The notes under the pieces are model-generated. The model had not been told where the DNA came from. It did no database searches and saw only the letters and a list, made by a program, of their open reading frames with translations. 64,000 nt of DNA from Cymbomonas tetramitiformis. Taxonomy: Eukaryota; Chlorophyta; Pyramimonadophyceae; Pyramimonadales; Pyramimonadaceae. Below are positions 35,746 to 45,383 of this stretch, piece after piece (position 1 is the first letter of the stretch; every line of letters starts with the position of its first letter). The stretch lies in assembly GCA_001247695.2 (NCBI GenBank), contig LGRX02035258.1, forward strand, positions 62,001 through 126,000. Reading direction: 5' to 3'. The position numbers and the translations under genes were made by a program.

Positions 35746-37265
35746 CCCTTTTTCAAAACCATCACACACGTACCGTGTCCCAAATAATTAGCTTCCCTCC
35801 AATTGAAGTCTTTGGTGATCTCCTCATGTTTATACAGTACTTCCAGGTCGTGTTCATCGATACAATCGTTGATTCCGTTTCTAACATGTTCCCAGTTCCA
35901 ACAGTTGCTAATGAATATGAACTCGTCGTCGAAGTTTGACATAAAGTGGGCTATAGATCGCTTATTCGAATTATAAGAATGTTCTCCGTCATACAAGAAC
36001 ACGTTGAACTGTGGCAATTTGTGTTTCTTGATTCTCCAACAATCTATACATTTGTGCTCAAAATGGTTTTCCCCTTTGACGGATTCCACATTCGTCAACA
36101 TATCATTCTGAGCATTGAATCCCCATTTGGGTTTATGGTTGAATTGTGAAAAGTTATCTATAGTCACAAAATGTTTCATCTTATTCCCACACAGACTAGC
36201 ACACGTCGTGCTGCCTTTCCACGATCCGATCTCTAATTGCCTACAATCGTCCATAGAACATATGTTATTGATGAGGTGTCTGAATTTTGTTGATGTCATT
36301 CCCTGTATGTTCTTCACGTGATCGGTGATCTTTGAATCCGATTTGTTTGATTTGTCGATACATTGATCAAGATGATCTTTGAATTTGGACAATGCGAGTG
36401 TTTTTGGTTTCGGTACCGGATTTTCTTTGAGATATTTTTCTTTATTTTCCGGTTTGGTTTTGAAACTCTCTTTCGCTTTTTGAATTAGTTCGTTGTAATT
36501 CGAAACCACGATGATGGACGCTCCGGATAACTTTGGAAAGTATCCCGTGTACGCACCGTTTTCCAATTCGTGACCGACTTTGTGAAATATGATATTGATT
36601 CCTTTGAAATACGACGCCAAGACCGAACCACCACCCTGCACTGAAATGAATCTTTCACAATTCGCTAAGATCTTCATCTGAAGTTGATTAAAATTCAGGT
36701 CTTTGTATTCGTTCGCCAAATCTTGAATAGTGGTCACGTGCAATCGGTTCATTAGATTCATATCTTTGAATTTGGGAATCTTTTGCGAATCGTTAACAAA
36801 ATCCTTTTCATTTCCGATCGGTCGAATATAAATGATTTTGTAATCGTAACGGAAGTGTTCGATGAGCTTTTCGAGTGTAATTAAGTCTATATAATTATGT
36901 TGTCTAGGTCCCCATTCGTTTGAAAACTTGTTATATATGATCAACAAAGGTTTATCATAAACAAAGATGTCATTTTGAAAATGCTCTTTGTATGGCGGTG
37001 GGATCCATGAAGAGTAATTACGTTCACCGTGTCTCCAAGTCTTCTTCTTTTTGTGATTTTTAGACAGACATTCATCGGGAACACGATCGTTGGGTCGTCG
37101 ATTAGTGTCTTTGATTTTGTGTTTGGATGAAAAGTAATACAATTCCTGAGTTCCTTTGACCGATTTGGTTTTACCCAAACAACCTTTGGAATGCAAATGA
37201 TAACAATATGGAATGGCAGTGGACAATTCGACACCAAACTCACCAATGTACTCTACATCAACCAT
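35742..37265 (-). CDS. Fused glycosyltransferase-like and methyltransferase protein
   Basis: 507 residues in two parts. Residues 1-270 hold a GT-like region (FVYDKPLLIIYNKF, YKIIYIRPIG, then CERFISVQGGGSVLASYFKG, a donor-site loop seen in GT61/GT-B type enzymes). Residues ~325-507 are a class I methyltransferase: QLEIGSWKGSTTCAS, FVTIDNFSQF, FLYDGEHSYNSNKRS, FISNCWNW. The second part is close to the separate methyltransferase 52259-52930. The fusion links sugar transfer and methylation in one chain. Only the broad folds are supported. Confidence 0.65.
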   Translation of the reverse strand: MVDVEYIGEFGVELSTAIPYCYHLHSKGCLGKTKSVKGTQELYYFSSKHKIKDTNRRPNDRVPDECLSKNHKKKKTWRHGERNYSSWIPPPYKEHFQNDIFVYDKPLLIIYNKFSNEWGPRQHNYIDLITLEKLIEHFRYDYKIIYIRPIGNEKDFVNDSQKIPKFKDMNLMNRLHVTTIQDLANEYKDLNFNQLQMKILANCERFISVQGGGSVLASYFKGINIIFHKVGHELENGAYTGYFPKLSGASIIVVSNYNELIQKAKESFKTKPENKEKYLKENPVPKPKTLALSKFKDHLDQCIDKSNKSDSKITDHVKNIQGMTSTKFRHLINNICSMDDCRQLEIGSWKGSTTCASLCGNKMKHFVTIDNFSQFNHKPKWGFNAQNDMLTNVESVKGENHFEHKCIDCWRIKKHKLPQFNVFLYDGEHSYNSNKRSIAHFMSNFDDEFIFISNCWNWEHVRNGINDCIDEHDLEVLYKHEEITKDFNWREANYLGHGTCVMVLKKG

Positions 37266-37306
37266 AATGAATGTTTAGTATACAAATATAAAAAGTTTGT
37301 AACAGT

Positions 37307-38047
37307 ATGACAAAAGTCGCGTATTGTTTTTATGGGAAAATAATAAGTCGATGTGTTGATATGGCGTATGCATTGTATTTACTAAAAAAACAACAAAAAA
37401 ACAGTTACATACGAAGGCTACATGGTCGCGATGTTCAAAAAGACATATTTTGTCATTCGTGGCATCCCGATTTGGGAAATCAAATAAATGAAATACTTGG
37501 TCCTATAACGAGTTTACACGAACCTCCCAAATCATTCGAATTGAAAGACATCAAAGATCCCGAGTTTTCCAAAAGAGTCAACGAAGATCGCAATATGCAT
37601 GATGGTGGTAGAAATCCCATCGAGAATCAATTCAGCTCTGCGTTCAGTGCAAAGAAGTCAATCGATTTGAAGAATACATATGAATCTGCGAATGGAATTA
37701 AATATGATTTTGTTGTTCTTTTGCGATACGATATCATAATCAAACAAGACATCAATATTGACACTTTGGATCATAATGTGATGTACTTTTCAAATTACAA
37801 ACCGATGTTCAAACCAGGATTACCAAGAATCAAAGATTTCGTATTTATATCTTCATCAGTAAACATGAATGAATTTGTTTCTTTGTTTAATTATCTTGAA
37901 GAGTATCGTAATAACGAAGATTGTTATCGAATCAAAAGAGATCAATTACAATTTGATTTTCATAGATTCAAATGTCATCATATCGTTAAGACTATGAAAA
38001 TCAAAATGAAATCGTTAGACATATCTAAAGAAAAACTGTATAACTAA
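37307..38047 (+). CDS. Glycosyltransferase-like protein, paralogue of 42686-43468
   Basis: 246 residues. The start KVAYCFYGKI, IFCHSWHPDLGNQ near residue 46, SLHEPPKSFELK, a SSAFSAKKSIDL block and FVVLLRYDIIIKQ near 140 are all matched by 42686-43468 (AYCYTGKL, YCHSWNPE, SLHEYPIDFELK, SSAYSIKQCIGL, IVIICRYDACIT). The R-Y-D after a hydrophobic strand is a likely nucleotide-sugar site. The family is not known to me by number. It is divergent from the GT-methyltransferase fusion gene. Confidence 0.6.
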   Translation: MTKVAYCFYGKIISRCVDMAYALYLLKKQQKNSYIRRLHGRDVQKDIFCHSWHPDLGNQINEILGPITSLHEPPKSFELKDIKDPEFSKRVNEDRNMHDGGRNPIENQFSSAFSAKKSIDLKNTYESANGIKYDFVVLLRYDIIIKQDINIDTLDHNVMYFSNYKPMFKPGLPRIKDFVFISSSVNMNEFVSLFNYLEEYRNNEDCYRIKRDQLQFDFHRFKCHHIVKTMKIKMKSLDISKEKLYN

Positions 38048-38052
38048 TATAA

Positions 38053-38784
38053 ATGACATTGCTATCGTTTATAGGAGACTTTGGGTTTTACAATGAAAAT
38101 TTAGAAATGATTTGCAATCAAATCGAACAATCAAACAGTGATTACACGTTTTTGATGGGTGATTGTTTTTATATGCGAGGGTTAGAGTCTCATCAATTAA
38201 AAAAACAACTAAGACTCTTTGATTCATTCTTTCAAAACATACGAAACAAACACATGATCTTAGGAAATCATGATCACGATGGCGACTCCATCGACGCCTA
38301 TAAAAAGGTATCCAATTGGATTATGCCGCATTTTTATTATAAAGTGGAAATCAATGAAGACATCGATATATTTTGTATCGACACCTGTATGATGGAGAAT
38401 CATACACAAATAAATTGGTTGAACAAAAGTTTGTTTGAATCTAAAAAAAAGTACAAAATCGTGGTCGGTCATTATCACATCGTCACCAATGGCATGTATC
38501 CAGATTTGCCTGAGACGCAGATACTACGATTTATCTTTGAAACGCATGGCGTTTGCTTATATGTCTGCGGTCATGAACACATGCTGTTCCACAAGCATAT
38601 CAAGTTTCATCATTGCATCTCTGGGGCGTCCAGTGAATTTAGATTGCATAAATCCGGCAGGTATCCGGATGCCTTCTCGTATCACGGAATCGGGTACTTT
38701 CGTGTCAGATACATCGACGGTGTTTTGCAATGTGAATTTGTGGACATTATGGGGAAACTATTGAATGGATTCACGATTTCATAA
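38053..38784 (+). CDS. Purple-acid-phosphatase-like metallophosphoesterase
   Basis: 243 residues with the five metal-ligand blocks of calcineurin-type phosphoesterases in order: GDFG (~residue 8), GDCFYM (~36, with the Tyr that marks purple acid phosphatases), LGNHDHDG (~73), VGHYH (~137) and CGHEH (~172). The dinuclear metal site is therefore complete. There is no signal peptide, in contrast to secreted relatives. It lies 5 bases after a glycosyltransferase-like gene, so it may remove phosphate from a sugar or nucleotide intermediate. The substrate is unknown. Confidence 0.8.
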   Translation: MTLLSFIGDFGFYNENLEMICNQIEQSNSDYTFLMGDCFYMRGLESHQLKKQLRLFDSFFQNIRNKHMILGNHDHDGDSIDAYKKVSNWIMPHFYYKVEINEDIDIFCIDTCMMENHTQINWLNKSLFESKKKYKIVVGHYHIVTNGMYPDLPETQILRFIFETHGVCLYVCGHEHMLFHKHIKFHHCISGASSEFRLHKSGRYPDAFSYHGIGYFRVRYIDGVLQCEFVDIMGKLLNGFTIS

Positions 38785-38811
38785 CATAAAAAAAAGTGTG
38801 GCATATATAAC

Positions 38812-39537
38812 ATGTCAAATGTTTGTATAAGTATCACATCTATTCCGTCTCGTATAAACGAGATTATTCCGACCTTGCATTCTTTCTTGCATCAGAAAGA
38901 AGTAAAAAAAATCTTCATATGCATTCCTATATTTTCAATTCGATTTCAAAAGCCATACATATTATGGAATGCCTTGAAAACATTTATCGACTCACACGAA
39001 CAAATAAAACTCATATGGTGTCCGGATTACGGACCGGGCACTAAACTTCTAGGTTGTTTGGATCACGTCGACGTATCCGATAACATACTGATTTGTGACG
39101 ATGATAGGAAATTAAAACCGGATGTGATTTTTAGATTTTCCGAAATGATGACATTGTATCCTGATACGATTCTGTGTGGAAAGTATACTAACCAGAACAA
39201 TTCTCAAAATAAGGTTTTATGGGGATGTCGTGGAATATTGATACCGAGACGACTTATACACAACGACATATACAAAATACATTATGCGATGTCTAATAGT
39301 TGCCGATACGTTGATGATGTGTTTTGGACTAGGTATTTTGTTGATTATAAAAAATATGAACCAGTTGTCGTGAAAGGTATTTCGGTGTCCTCTGAACACT
39401 GTGGTCAAGATGCATTATATAAAGAAACCGGATCAATACAAAGACATATATTACAAACGAAATGCGAATCCTGCGAGTTACCTAACCATGAAGAGCTATC
39501 GAAACTGAGTGATAATCCGTATGTATTGTATGCATAA
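38812..39537 (+). CDS. GT-A type glycosyltransferase
   Basis: 241 residues. The pattern ISITSIPSRINEIIPTLHSFLHQ, then IWCPDYGPGTKLLG near residue 66 and ILICDDDRKLKPD near 92 with a DDD metal site, matches a widespread GT-A family. WGCRGILIPRR and RYVDDVFWTRYFVDY follow as in related fungal and bacterial transferases. No anchor sequence. The next gene starts after a 133-base gap. Confidence 0.75.
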   Translation: MSNVCISITSIPSRINEIIPTLHSFLHQKEVKKIFICIPIFSIRFQKPYILWNALKTFIDSHEQIKLIWCPDYGPGTKLLGCLDHVDVSDNILICDDDRKLKPDVIFRFSEMMTLYPDTILCGKYTNQNNSQNKVLWGCRGILIPRRLIHNDIYKIHYAMSNSCRYVDDVFWTRYFVDYKKYEPVVVKGISVSSEHCGQDALYKETGSIQRHILQTKCESCELPNHEELSKLSDNPYVLYA

Positions 39538-39670
39538 TGAATCAAGTAGGAAATATGGGAAAGTTTTTTTGAAACTCAATAGTGAACTCTTTACACTTTA
39601 TGCTCGCTGGACGGAAAATGAAGAATCTACGGTTCATTTTATCATTACATTTTATAATTTAATTGAAACG

Positions 39671-40429
39671 ATGAAGTGTAGTGTATACATCGTCACCTAT
39701 CTTAATGAAGACCTATTGAATCAAACCTGTGCATCCGTTTTGAAAGCGGTTGATCATTGTAAAGATGTCAACTTTGATCTAAACATCATTAACAATCATT
39801 CAAAGTTCGCTTGTAGATACCCACAATTCAAAGTGTTACACAATATGACCCGTCCCGATTTTTCGAAAGGACATTTGTCTCGCAATTGGAACGAATGTAT
39901 TCTCAACGGATTTAAAAGCAAAGATCATCCAAAATGTGATTTTTTAATCAATTTACAGAACGACGTTTTGGTAAAAGAAGACGCCTTTAGCAATTTGTTG
40001 AAGTATCATAAAGAAAGAAAATTGACATTCATACAAGCGGGGCGGGGTGACGAATTATGTTTTTACACGATCCACGCGATCCGAACGGTGGGCTTATGGG
40101 ACGAATTCTTTTGCGGTATCGGTTATCAAGAAGCGGATTACTTTTTGAGACAATGCATCAACAACAAAAACTGTTCAATTAATGATTATCGTCACAACAG
40201 AGTATATAATCCTATAGAGGGAGTTGATTTTGTGGAACTCATTCAAACGGGATGTGAACGCAGCGATCCGATTCATATGGAATCAAAAGGACTATCGAAT
40301 GATTTGTGTAGGTCATATTTTAGAAAGAAATGGGGTTTCGATCCGAAGAAACCAAATCCTTTTGAAAATATAAATAAGAATTGGAAACCCATGAAAGATA
40401 CGCAATTTCCATTGTATCCTTATTTTTAA
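39671..40429 (+). CDS. Glycosyltransferase, GT2-like
   Basis: 252 residues from the ATG at 39671 (the frame is open further upstream, into the preceding gene). SVYIVTYLNEDLLNQTCASVL, LNIINNHS and FLINLQNDVLVKEDAF follow the GT2 pattern, with a QND in place of the DxD, then VGLWDEFFCGIGYQEADYFLR, the acceptor-side helix containing the ED-like residues. Donor is unknown. Confidence 0.65.
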   Translation: MKCSVYIVTYLNEDLLNQTCASVLKAVDHCKDVNFDLNIINNHSKFACRYPQFKVLHNMTRPDFSKGHLSRNWNECILNGFKSKDHPKCDFLINLQNDVLVKEDAFSNLLKYHKERKLTFIQAGRGDELCFYTIHAIRTVGLWDEFFCGIGYQEADYFLRQCINNKNCSINDYRHNRVYNPIEGVDFVELIQTGCERSDPIHMESKGLSNDLCRSYFRKKWGFDPKKPNPFENINKNWKPMKDTQFPLYPYF

Positions 40430-40470
40430 TCTTTATTACACTTTAAGAACCTTGGCACATTTCATTAGCA

Positions 40471-41847
40471 ATGGTTTGGAAATGTGAACACAACGATTGT
40501 AATACTAGACCTAATTTCAATGTACCATCTGAAAAAGTGGGACGATTTTGTGCGATACATGCATTACCGGGTATGATTGATGTGAAGAACAAAAGATGCG
40601 AACACAACGATTGTAATACTCAACCTATTTTCAATATCTCATCTGAAAAAGTAGGACGATTTTGTTCAATACATGCATTATCGGGTATGATTGATGTTAA
40701 GAGCAAAAGATGTGAACACTATGGTTGTAATACTCAACCTATTTTCAATGTTCCATCCGAAAAAGTAAAACGATTTTGTTCAATACATGCATTATCGGGT
40801 ATGATTGATGTGAAGAACAAAAGATGCGAACACTACGATTGTAATACCCGACCTAATTTCAATATTCCAACTGAAAAAGTCGGACGATTTTGTTCAATAC
40901 ATGCATTGTCGGGTATGATTGATGTTAAGAGCAAAAGATGTGAACACAACGATTGTGATACCCGACCTATTTTCAATATACCAACTGAAAAAGTAGGACG
41001 ATTTTGTTCAATACATGCATTACCGGGTATGATTGATGTGAAGAACAAAAGATGCGAACACTACGATTGTAATACCCGATCTAGTTTCAATATACCAACT
41101 GAAAAAGTAGGACGATTTTGTTCAATACATGCGTTGTCGGGTATGATTGATGTTACGAGCAAAAGATGTGAACACGACGGTTGTGATACTCTACCAAATT
41201 TCAATATACCAACTGAAACAGTAGGACGATTCTGTAAGATTCATGCATTACCGAGTATGATTGATGTAAAGAACAAAAGATGCAAAACATACATGTGTGA
41301 TACACGAGCATCGAACCCAAAATATAAAGGACATTGTTTATTTTGTTTTATGAATGTATTTCCAAATGAACCGGTAGCTAGAAATTATAAAACAAAAGAA
41401 ACATGTGTAGCGGACCATATCAAAGATTCCTTTCCGGATTATGACATAAGTTTTGACAGAAAAGTGACTTGTGGATGTTCCACAAGAAGACCCGATATCA
41501 TGTTCGACTTTGGACAAAAAGTGATAATCGTGGAAATCGATGAAAACCAACATGAAAATTATGAAAGCAGTTGCGAAAATAAAAGAATCATGCAATTGTC
41601 ACAGGATGTTGACCATCGACCAATCGTCTTCATACGATTCAATCCGGATCAATACACAGATTCTAATGGTAAAAAAGTGACATCATGTTGGAGTATAAAT
41701 AAACAAGGTATATGTCAAGTAAAAAAATCAAAACAAACTGAATGGAAACAACGTTTGGAATGTTTGACATCAACGATTAAAACTACTATTGAAGAACACA
41801 CAAATAAGACGATATCTATTTTAAATCTTTATTATAATGAAACTTAA
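40471..41847 (+). CDS. EsV-1-7 repeat protein with a C-terminal nuclease-like domain
   Basis: 458 residues. Residues 5-270 contain seven repeats with the exact spacing C-x4-C-x16-C-x2-H-x12, the EsV-1-7 zinc-finger-like unit known from the Ectocarpus virus and the brown-algal IMMEDIATE UPRIGHT gene, followed by a degenerate eighth unit. Residues ~310-440 carry a restriction-endonuclease-like core: DIMFDFGQKVIIVEIDENQH (D, then E-x-D), a nearby K/R and IVFIRFNPDQY. The domain pair suggests a site-specific DNA-binding nuclease. Regular repeats imply DNA recognition by array, but this is inference. It overlaps the next gene by 11 bases. Confidence 0.85.
   Translation: MVWKCEHNDCNTRPNFNVPSEKVGRFCAIHALPGMIDVKNKRCEHNDCNTQPIFNISSEKVGRFCSIHALSGMIDVKSKRCEHYGCNTQPIFNVPSEKVKRFCSIHALSGMIDVKNKRCEHYDCNTRPNFNIPTEKVGRFCSIHALSGMIDVKSKRCEHNDCDTRPIFNIPTEKVGRFCSIHALPGMIDVKNKRCEHYDCNTRSSFNIPTEKVGRFCSIHALSGMIDVTSKRCEHDGCDTLPNFNIPTETVGRFCKIHALPSMIDVKNKRCKTYMCDTRASNPKYKGHCLFCFMNVFPNEPVARNYKTKETCVADHIKDSFPDYDISFDRKVTCGCSTRRPDIMFDFGQKVIIVEIDENQHENYESSCENKRIMQLSQDVDHRPIVFIRFNPDQYTDSNGKKVTSCWSINKQGICQVKKSKQTEWKQRLECLTSTIKTTIEEHTNKTISILNLYYNET
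40483..41280 (+). repeat. Seven 114-bp EsV-1-7 repeats
   Basis: Seven units of 114 bp (38 codons) in tandem. Nucleotide identity is high between units, with alternating variants (ALPGM or ALSGM, CEHND or CEHYD), which points to recent duplication of a two-unit block. Confidence 0.85.
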
Positions 41848-42694
41848 ATTATTCATCATATTTCATAGATATCTTTCAAAAGATTTGATAAATCATTATT
41901 GTAAGACATACGATACGACGTTCTTTGGTGTCAACGAGGACATCGAAAAACGAATCGAACCGATTTTTGATAAATACACGTTGTATGAATATAAGTTATC
42001 AAAATATGAAAAATTATTTCAAAAGTTTGGTTTTGGTGAATCAAGTTGTATCGTACACGTCGGTCACCACGACTTGCATACGAATCATGAATATATAGGA
42101 TTTACGCAGTACGATATGTTACTCCGATTGAATAAATTAGACCGTCAACTAAAACCCAATGCGTGCATATACACGAGACTGCAAGGAGACAAAAAGAATG
42201 TTTTCAAACAAAGTCAACTCGATCGAATACCCATTGATTTCTTCTTTCAATGTTACAATGAATACTTTGATACCAATTATTCGGAGAACGATTTCAAAAC
42301 GATATCAAAACAAATATTTGGAGAAATTAGAAACATATATAGATGTTCATTTATAATTCACAAGGACGTTTATAACAAGCTTTATCCATTTTGGTCTCAG
42401 TACATGTATAAATTATTTACGTATCTGTATGTAGACGATGGCTTCAAAGACATAAAAATTAAAACGAACATACATGACAATTATAGATTTTGTTCATGGG
42501 TGATGGAAATCACACTGGGTATAACGCTGATTCTTGAAAAGGATTTATCGGAATATATTTGCATAAAAGCGGATGACAATGGTCAACAAGTGTCGAATTA
42601 TGATTACTCAAAAAGAAATCAAAGAGATTATGAACAAAAGTATTCAAAAGAATTGATAAATGAATTTCAAAAATATAACATGATGTTAGCGTAG
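41837..42694 (+). CDS. Glycosyltransferase-like protein (DUF4422-like, tentative)
   Basis: 285 residues. KLKLFIIFHRYLSKDL opens the protein, then EYIGFTQYDMLLRLNKL near residue 90, the place where DUF4422-type sugar transferases have their EYVG-YRRY block. The centre contains FFFQCYNEYF and VYNKLYPFWSQYM, the acceptor-like helices. No DxD is clear. The link to DUF4422 is from motif memory only. It overlaps the preceding EsV-1-7 gene and, at the other end, the convergent 42686-43468 gene. Confidence 0.5.
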   Translation: MKLKLFIIFHRYLSKDLINHYCKTYDTTFFGVNEDIEKRIEPIFDKYTLYEYKLSKYEKLFQKFGFGESSCIVHVGHHDLHTNHEYIGFTQYDMLLRLNKLDRQLKPNACIYTRLQGDKKNVFKQSQLDRIPIDFFFQCYNEYFDTNYSENDFKTISKQIFGEIRNIYRCSFIIHKDVYNKLYPFWSQYMYKLFTYLYVDDGFKDIKIKTNIHDNYRFCSWVMEITLGITLILEKDLSEYICIKADDNGQQVSNYDYSKRNQRDYEQKYSKELINEFQKYNMMLA

Positions 42695-43468
42695 TGTTTG
42701 ATAATGTTTTTCAAAATCGAAACCGGGTAGTTGTTTTAAATTTAGTTTCAAAGTATCCATGATGTGATGGCTTTTATAGTAGTGATCCATGAATTTGTTT
42801 TCATGTTTTTTGAGATTACTATAATTTCTGTACAAACATCGATAATATTCAAAATGATCATACAGAGTGGAATACTTTTGAATACCATTTAGATTTGAAA
42901 TTATGAATTCTGGATGCATATGAATCCGATTAATAATGTATTCTTTCATCTTAATAGGTCTCGGGGTGGTCATTTTGGCACAATAGATTGTATCCGACAT
43001 TTGCAGATCGTCTAAATATATCGTTTTAGTGATACACGCATCGTATCGACAAATGATGACGATATCATAATGTTCTTTGACGAGTCCTATACATTGTTTG
43101 ATAGAATACGCAGATGATTTGTTTCTTGTAACGACGTGATGTTTGTAATCGGAATCTTGATGACTATTTTTTATGAAATCGATACAATATTGCGGACATC
43201 TTCTCTTGATGTCTTCGCATATCCTTTGTGGATCAACTGGTTTTAATTCAAAATCAATTGGATACTCGTGTAATGATTTCACGGGATTGAAGACAGTATC
43301 GATATCTTTTGAAAATTCGGGATTCCATGAATGACAATATACATCTTGTTGATGTTCTCTTTTGCATATCAAACGATTATGTGGAAGATTGTCTACATTC
43401 AAGTTTAGAGACACATTGCAATCTATGTGACGTTTCAATTTACCCGTGTAACAATATGCTATTCTCAT
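42686..43468 (-). CDS. Glycosyltransferase-like protein, paralogue of 37307-38047
   Basis: 260 residues. It shares AYCYTGKLKRHI, DVYCHSWNPEF, SLHEYPIDFELK, SSAYSIKQ and IVIICRYDACIT with 37307-38047, in the same order. It is more divergent at the C-terminus, where HHIMDTLKLNLKQLPG is shared. Paired genes with this degree of similarity indicate duplication inside the island. The 53 bases before its start are shared with the divergent gene at 43522. Confidence 0.6.
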   Translation of the reverse strand: MRIAYCYTGKLKRHIDCNVSLNLNVDNLPHNRLICKREHQQDVYCHSWNPEFSKDIDTVFNPVKSLHEYPIDFELKPVDPQRICEDIKRRCPQYCIDFIKNSHQDSDYKHHVVTRNKSSAYSIKQCIGLVKEHYDIVIICRYDACITKTIYLDDLQMSDTIYCAKMTTPRPIKMKEYIINRIHMHPEFIISNLNGIQKYSTLYDHFEYYRCLYRNYSNLKKHENKFMDHYYKSHHIMDTLKLNLKQLPGFDFEKHYQTLR

Positions 43469-43521
43469 TTTATTTATACTATTGTAAACAAATTAAGGAT
43501 TATGTCGAACAAATAGTGATA

Positions 43522-44328
43522 ATGAAGATTGCTGTGGTCGTACCCGTGCATCCTCCGAGATTTGAATATGTATCAAGATTGGTTAAAAGTTGTTTGAAAA
43601 ATATGAAATACATTGATTTATACTTTGTGATGACATCGGAGGACGATCAAAAATTGCTACAAGAGTACCCTGTCAACTTTATCATTTTACCGAAAGACAT
43701 CAATCATGATCGGTTGGAAGATTCTAGAGGTTATCCGACATTCAAAAAGTTTTATGCATTGAATCAAATAAAACACGATTACGATTACGCGATAACTATG
43801 GACGTCGAAACGGAGTTCCTCGATTTGAAAAATCTTGATACTATTGTCCGCAAATTTTGTGAAAAGAAAAAGGTGTATGGTTGTAACCATAATCAGAAAT
43901 TCAAAAAGCGAAATAAGAAACCCGAAAAGATCAACAATAAATGTGCGGAGTTCTTAGATGTACAAGTAGAAAACCAAAACGTATTTTTTTGGTTTAGCCA
44001 AATCCCGATATACGATATGCAGATATTTTCAAAATTTATAGACTACATAGATTTTGAAAATCATAATAAAATAATCGATAAACTGTCATGGTACACATCG
44101 TTTGAATACATTATATTCATGTATTATTGTGTGAAATATCATGGATATAAGATAGTGGACTTGGAACAATATGATTTATATTTTAATTGGAGTTTGGAAG
44201 ACAATTTGGATGAAGATTGTCGAAATAGATTGAAAGAACACAATATTGAAGTCAATTGGCAGGTATTGGGAATGCCGATCTTTGAAGAAACCTTGATCAT
44301 ATATCAGATTGATCGATATCGCGAATAG
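43522..44328 (+). CDS. Glycosyltransferase-like protein
   Basis: 268 residues from the ATG at 43522; the longer frame lies inside the divergent gene. It starts KIAVVVPVHPPRFEYVSRL, has IDLYFVMTSEDDQK and YDYAITMDVETEFLDL (DVET is the likely DxD variant at about residue 94), and then FWFSQIPIYDM and TSFEYIIFMYYC. The order matches GT-A enzymes. It belongs to no family I can number. Confidence 0.6.
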   Translation: MKIAVVVPVHPPRFEYVSRLVKSCLKNMKYIDLYFVMTSEDDQKLLQEYPVNFIILPKDINHDRLEDSRGYPTFKKFYALNQIKHDYDYAITMDVETEFLDLKNLDTIVRKFCEKKKVYGCNHNQKFKKRNKKPEKINNKCAEFLDVQVENQNVFFWFSQIPIYDMQIFSKFIDYIDFENHNKIIDKLSWYTSFEYIIFMYYCVKYHGYKIVDLEQYDLYFNWSLEDNLDEDCRNRLKEHNIEVNWQVLGMPIFEETLIIYQIDRYRE

Positions 44329-44358
44329 AATTGATAAAAAAAAGGATATTGAAATATA

Positions 44359-45204
44359 ATGAAGAAAATAATTGTGGTCACACCAAGTGGACGACGAAGA
44401 TATTTATGCAAATTGTACGGACATTTGAAAAAACAAAAAGACGACTTTCATGAATGGCATTTATGGAAGAATACCGAAAATTCTTATGATATAATGTATA
44501 TACATAATTTGGAAAAAACACACGATTGGATAAAAGTGATAGACATGCAACTTCCAGAAATTGGTAAAAAAAAAGAGGAAGATAATGACAAAAACACATG
44601 GAGAGGTAAATATATTCATATATTTTATAGATATTGTGTCGATGTTAACAACATATATATAAAACTCGATGACGATATAGTTTGGTTACAAAAAGATTTC
44701 ATAAAGGAATTTGTTAAGGCTAGAATGGTGGATAAAGAACACCCTATAATATATGCAAACACGATCAATAATAATTATATGTCTCAATATCATCATCCCG
44801 ATATGAAAATATTACAAAGCGATTGGTATATAGATATGTATACACGATCAAACATAAATGATAAATATCTATTTGATAAAAATAAGATCGCACTCAATTT
44901 ACATGAAATGTTTTGCAACGAAACAGATAAAGAGCGATTCAATATAGAAAACGAAGAGATTGCATATGGTAAAAGAGTATGTATTAATGCGATAAGTTGG
45001 CGAGGTGATGATAATCGTATAACTAAAATGATGCAGAATTGTAAAGAAGAAGATGAAAGATATATATCTGTTACATATCCTATGAAAATTCAATGCAAAA
45101 ACATGATTTATGGAAATATTTTATGTGTGCATTTTAGTTATGGACACCAAAGATATAATTTAGACATTTTAGATTCTCGGCTAGATTCGTTGTATGCACC
45201 GTAA
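44359..45204 (+). CDS. GT-A type glycosyltransferase, paralogue of 27944-28723
   Basis: 281 residues. It matches 27944-28723 over its whole length: VVTPSGRRRYLCKLYGHLK, WHLWKNT, IYIKLDDDIVW with the metal-binding DDD, ANTINNNYMSQ, and GNILCVHFSYGHQRYN at the end. A ~20-residue insertion rich in Lys and Asp (KKKEEDNDKNTW) is specific to this copy. Adjacent to the previous glycosyltransferase-like gene on the same strand. Confidence 0.7.
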   Translation: MKKIIVVTPSGRRRYLCKLYGHLKKQKDDFHEWHLWKNTENSYDIMYIHNLEKTHDWIKVIDMQLPEIGKKKEEDNDKNTWRGKYIHIFYRYCVDVNNIYIKLDDDIVWLQKDFIKEFVKARMVDKEHPIIYANTINNNYMSQYHHPDMKILQSDWYIDMYTRSNINDKYLFDKNKIALNLHEMFCNETDKERFNIENEEIAYGKRVCINAISWRGDDNRITKMMQNCKEEDERYISVTYPMKIQCKNMIYGNILCVHFSYGHQRYNLDILDSRLDSLYAP

Positions 45205-45383
45205 TTATATAATGACATGTGTATAGTATGAAGGAAAATATATTGAAACAGTATGTTTTGAATTTGGACTTATACATCGTTTCACATGGAGGTTAAATAT
45301 TATCTGTATATAAAGACGTTATTTTGTGATAACTTAAAAAGATTAAGTTTGAAATATACGAATAAAATAATATGTGATTTATT

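Noticed and set aside
40483..41280. CRISPR-like repeat array
   Set aside because: The 114-bp repeats are in frame, protein coding, directly adjacent without spacers, and encode EsV-1-7 units.
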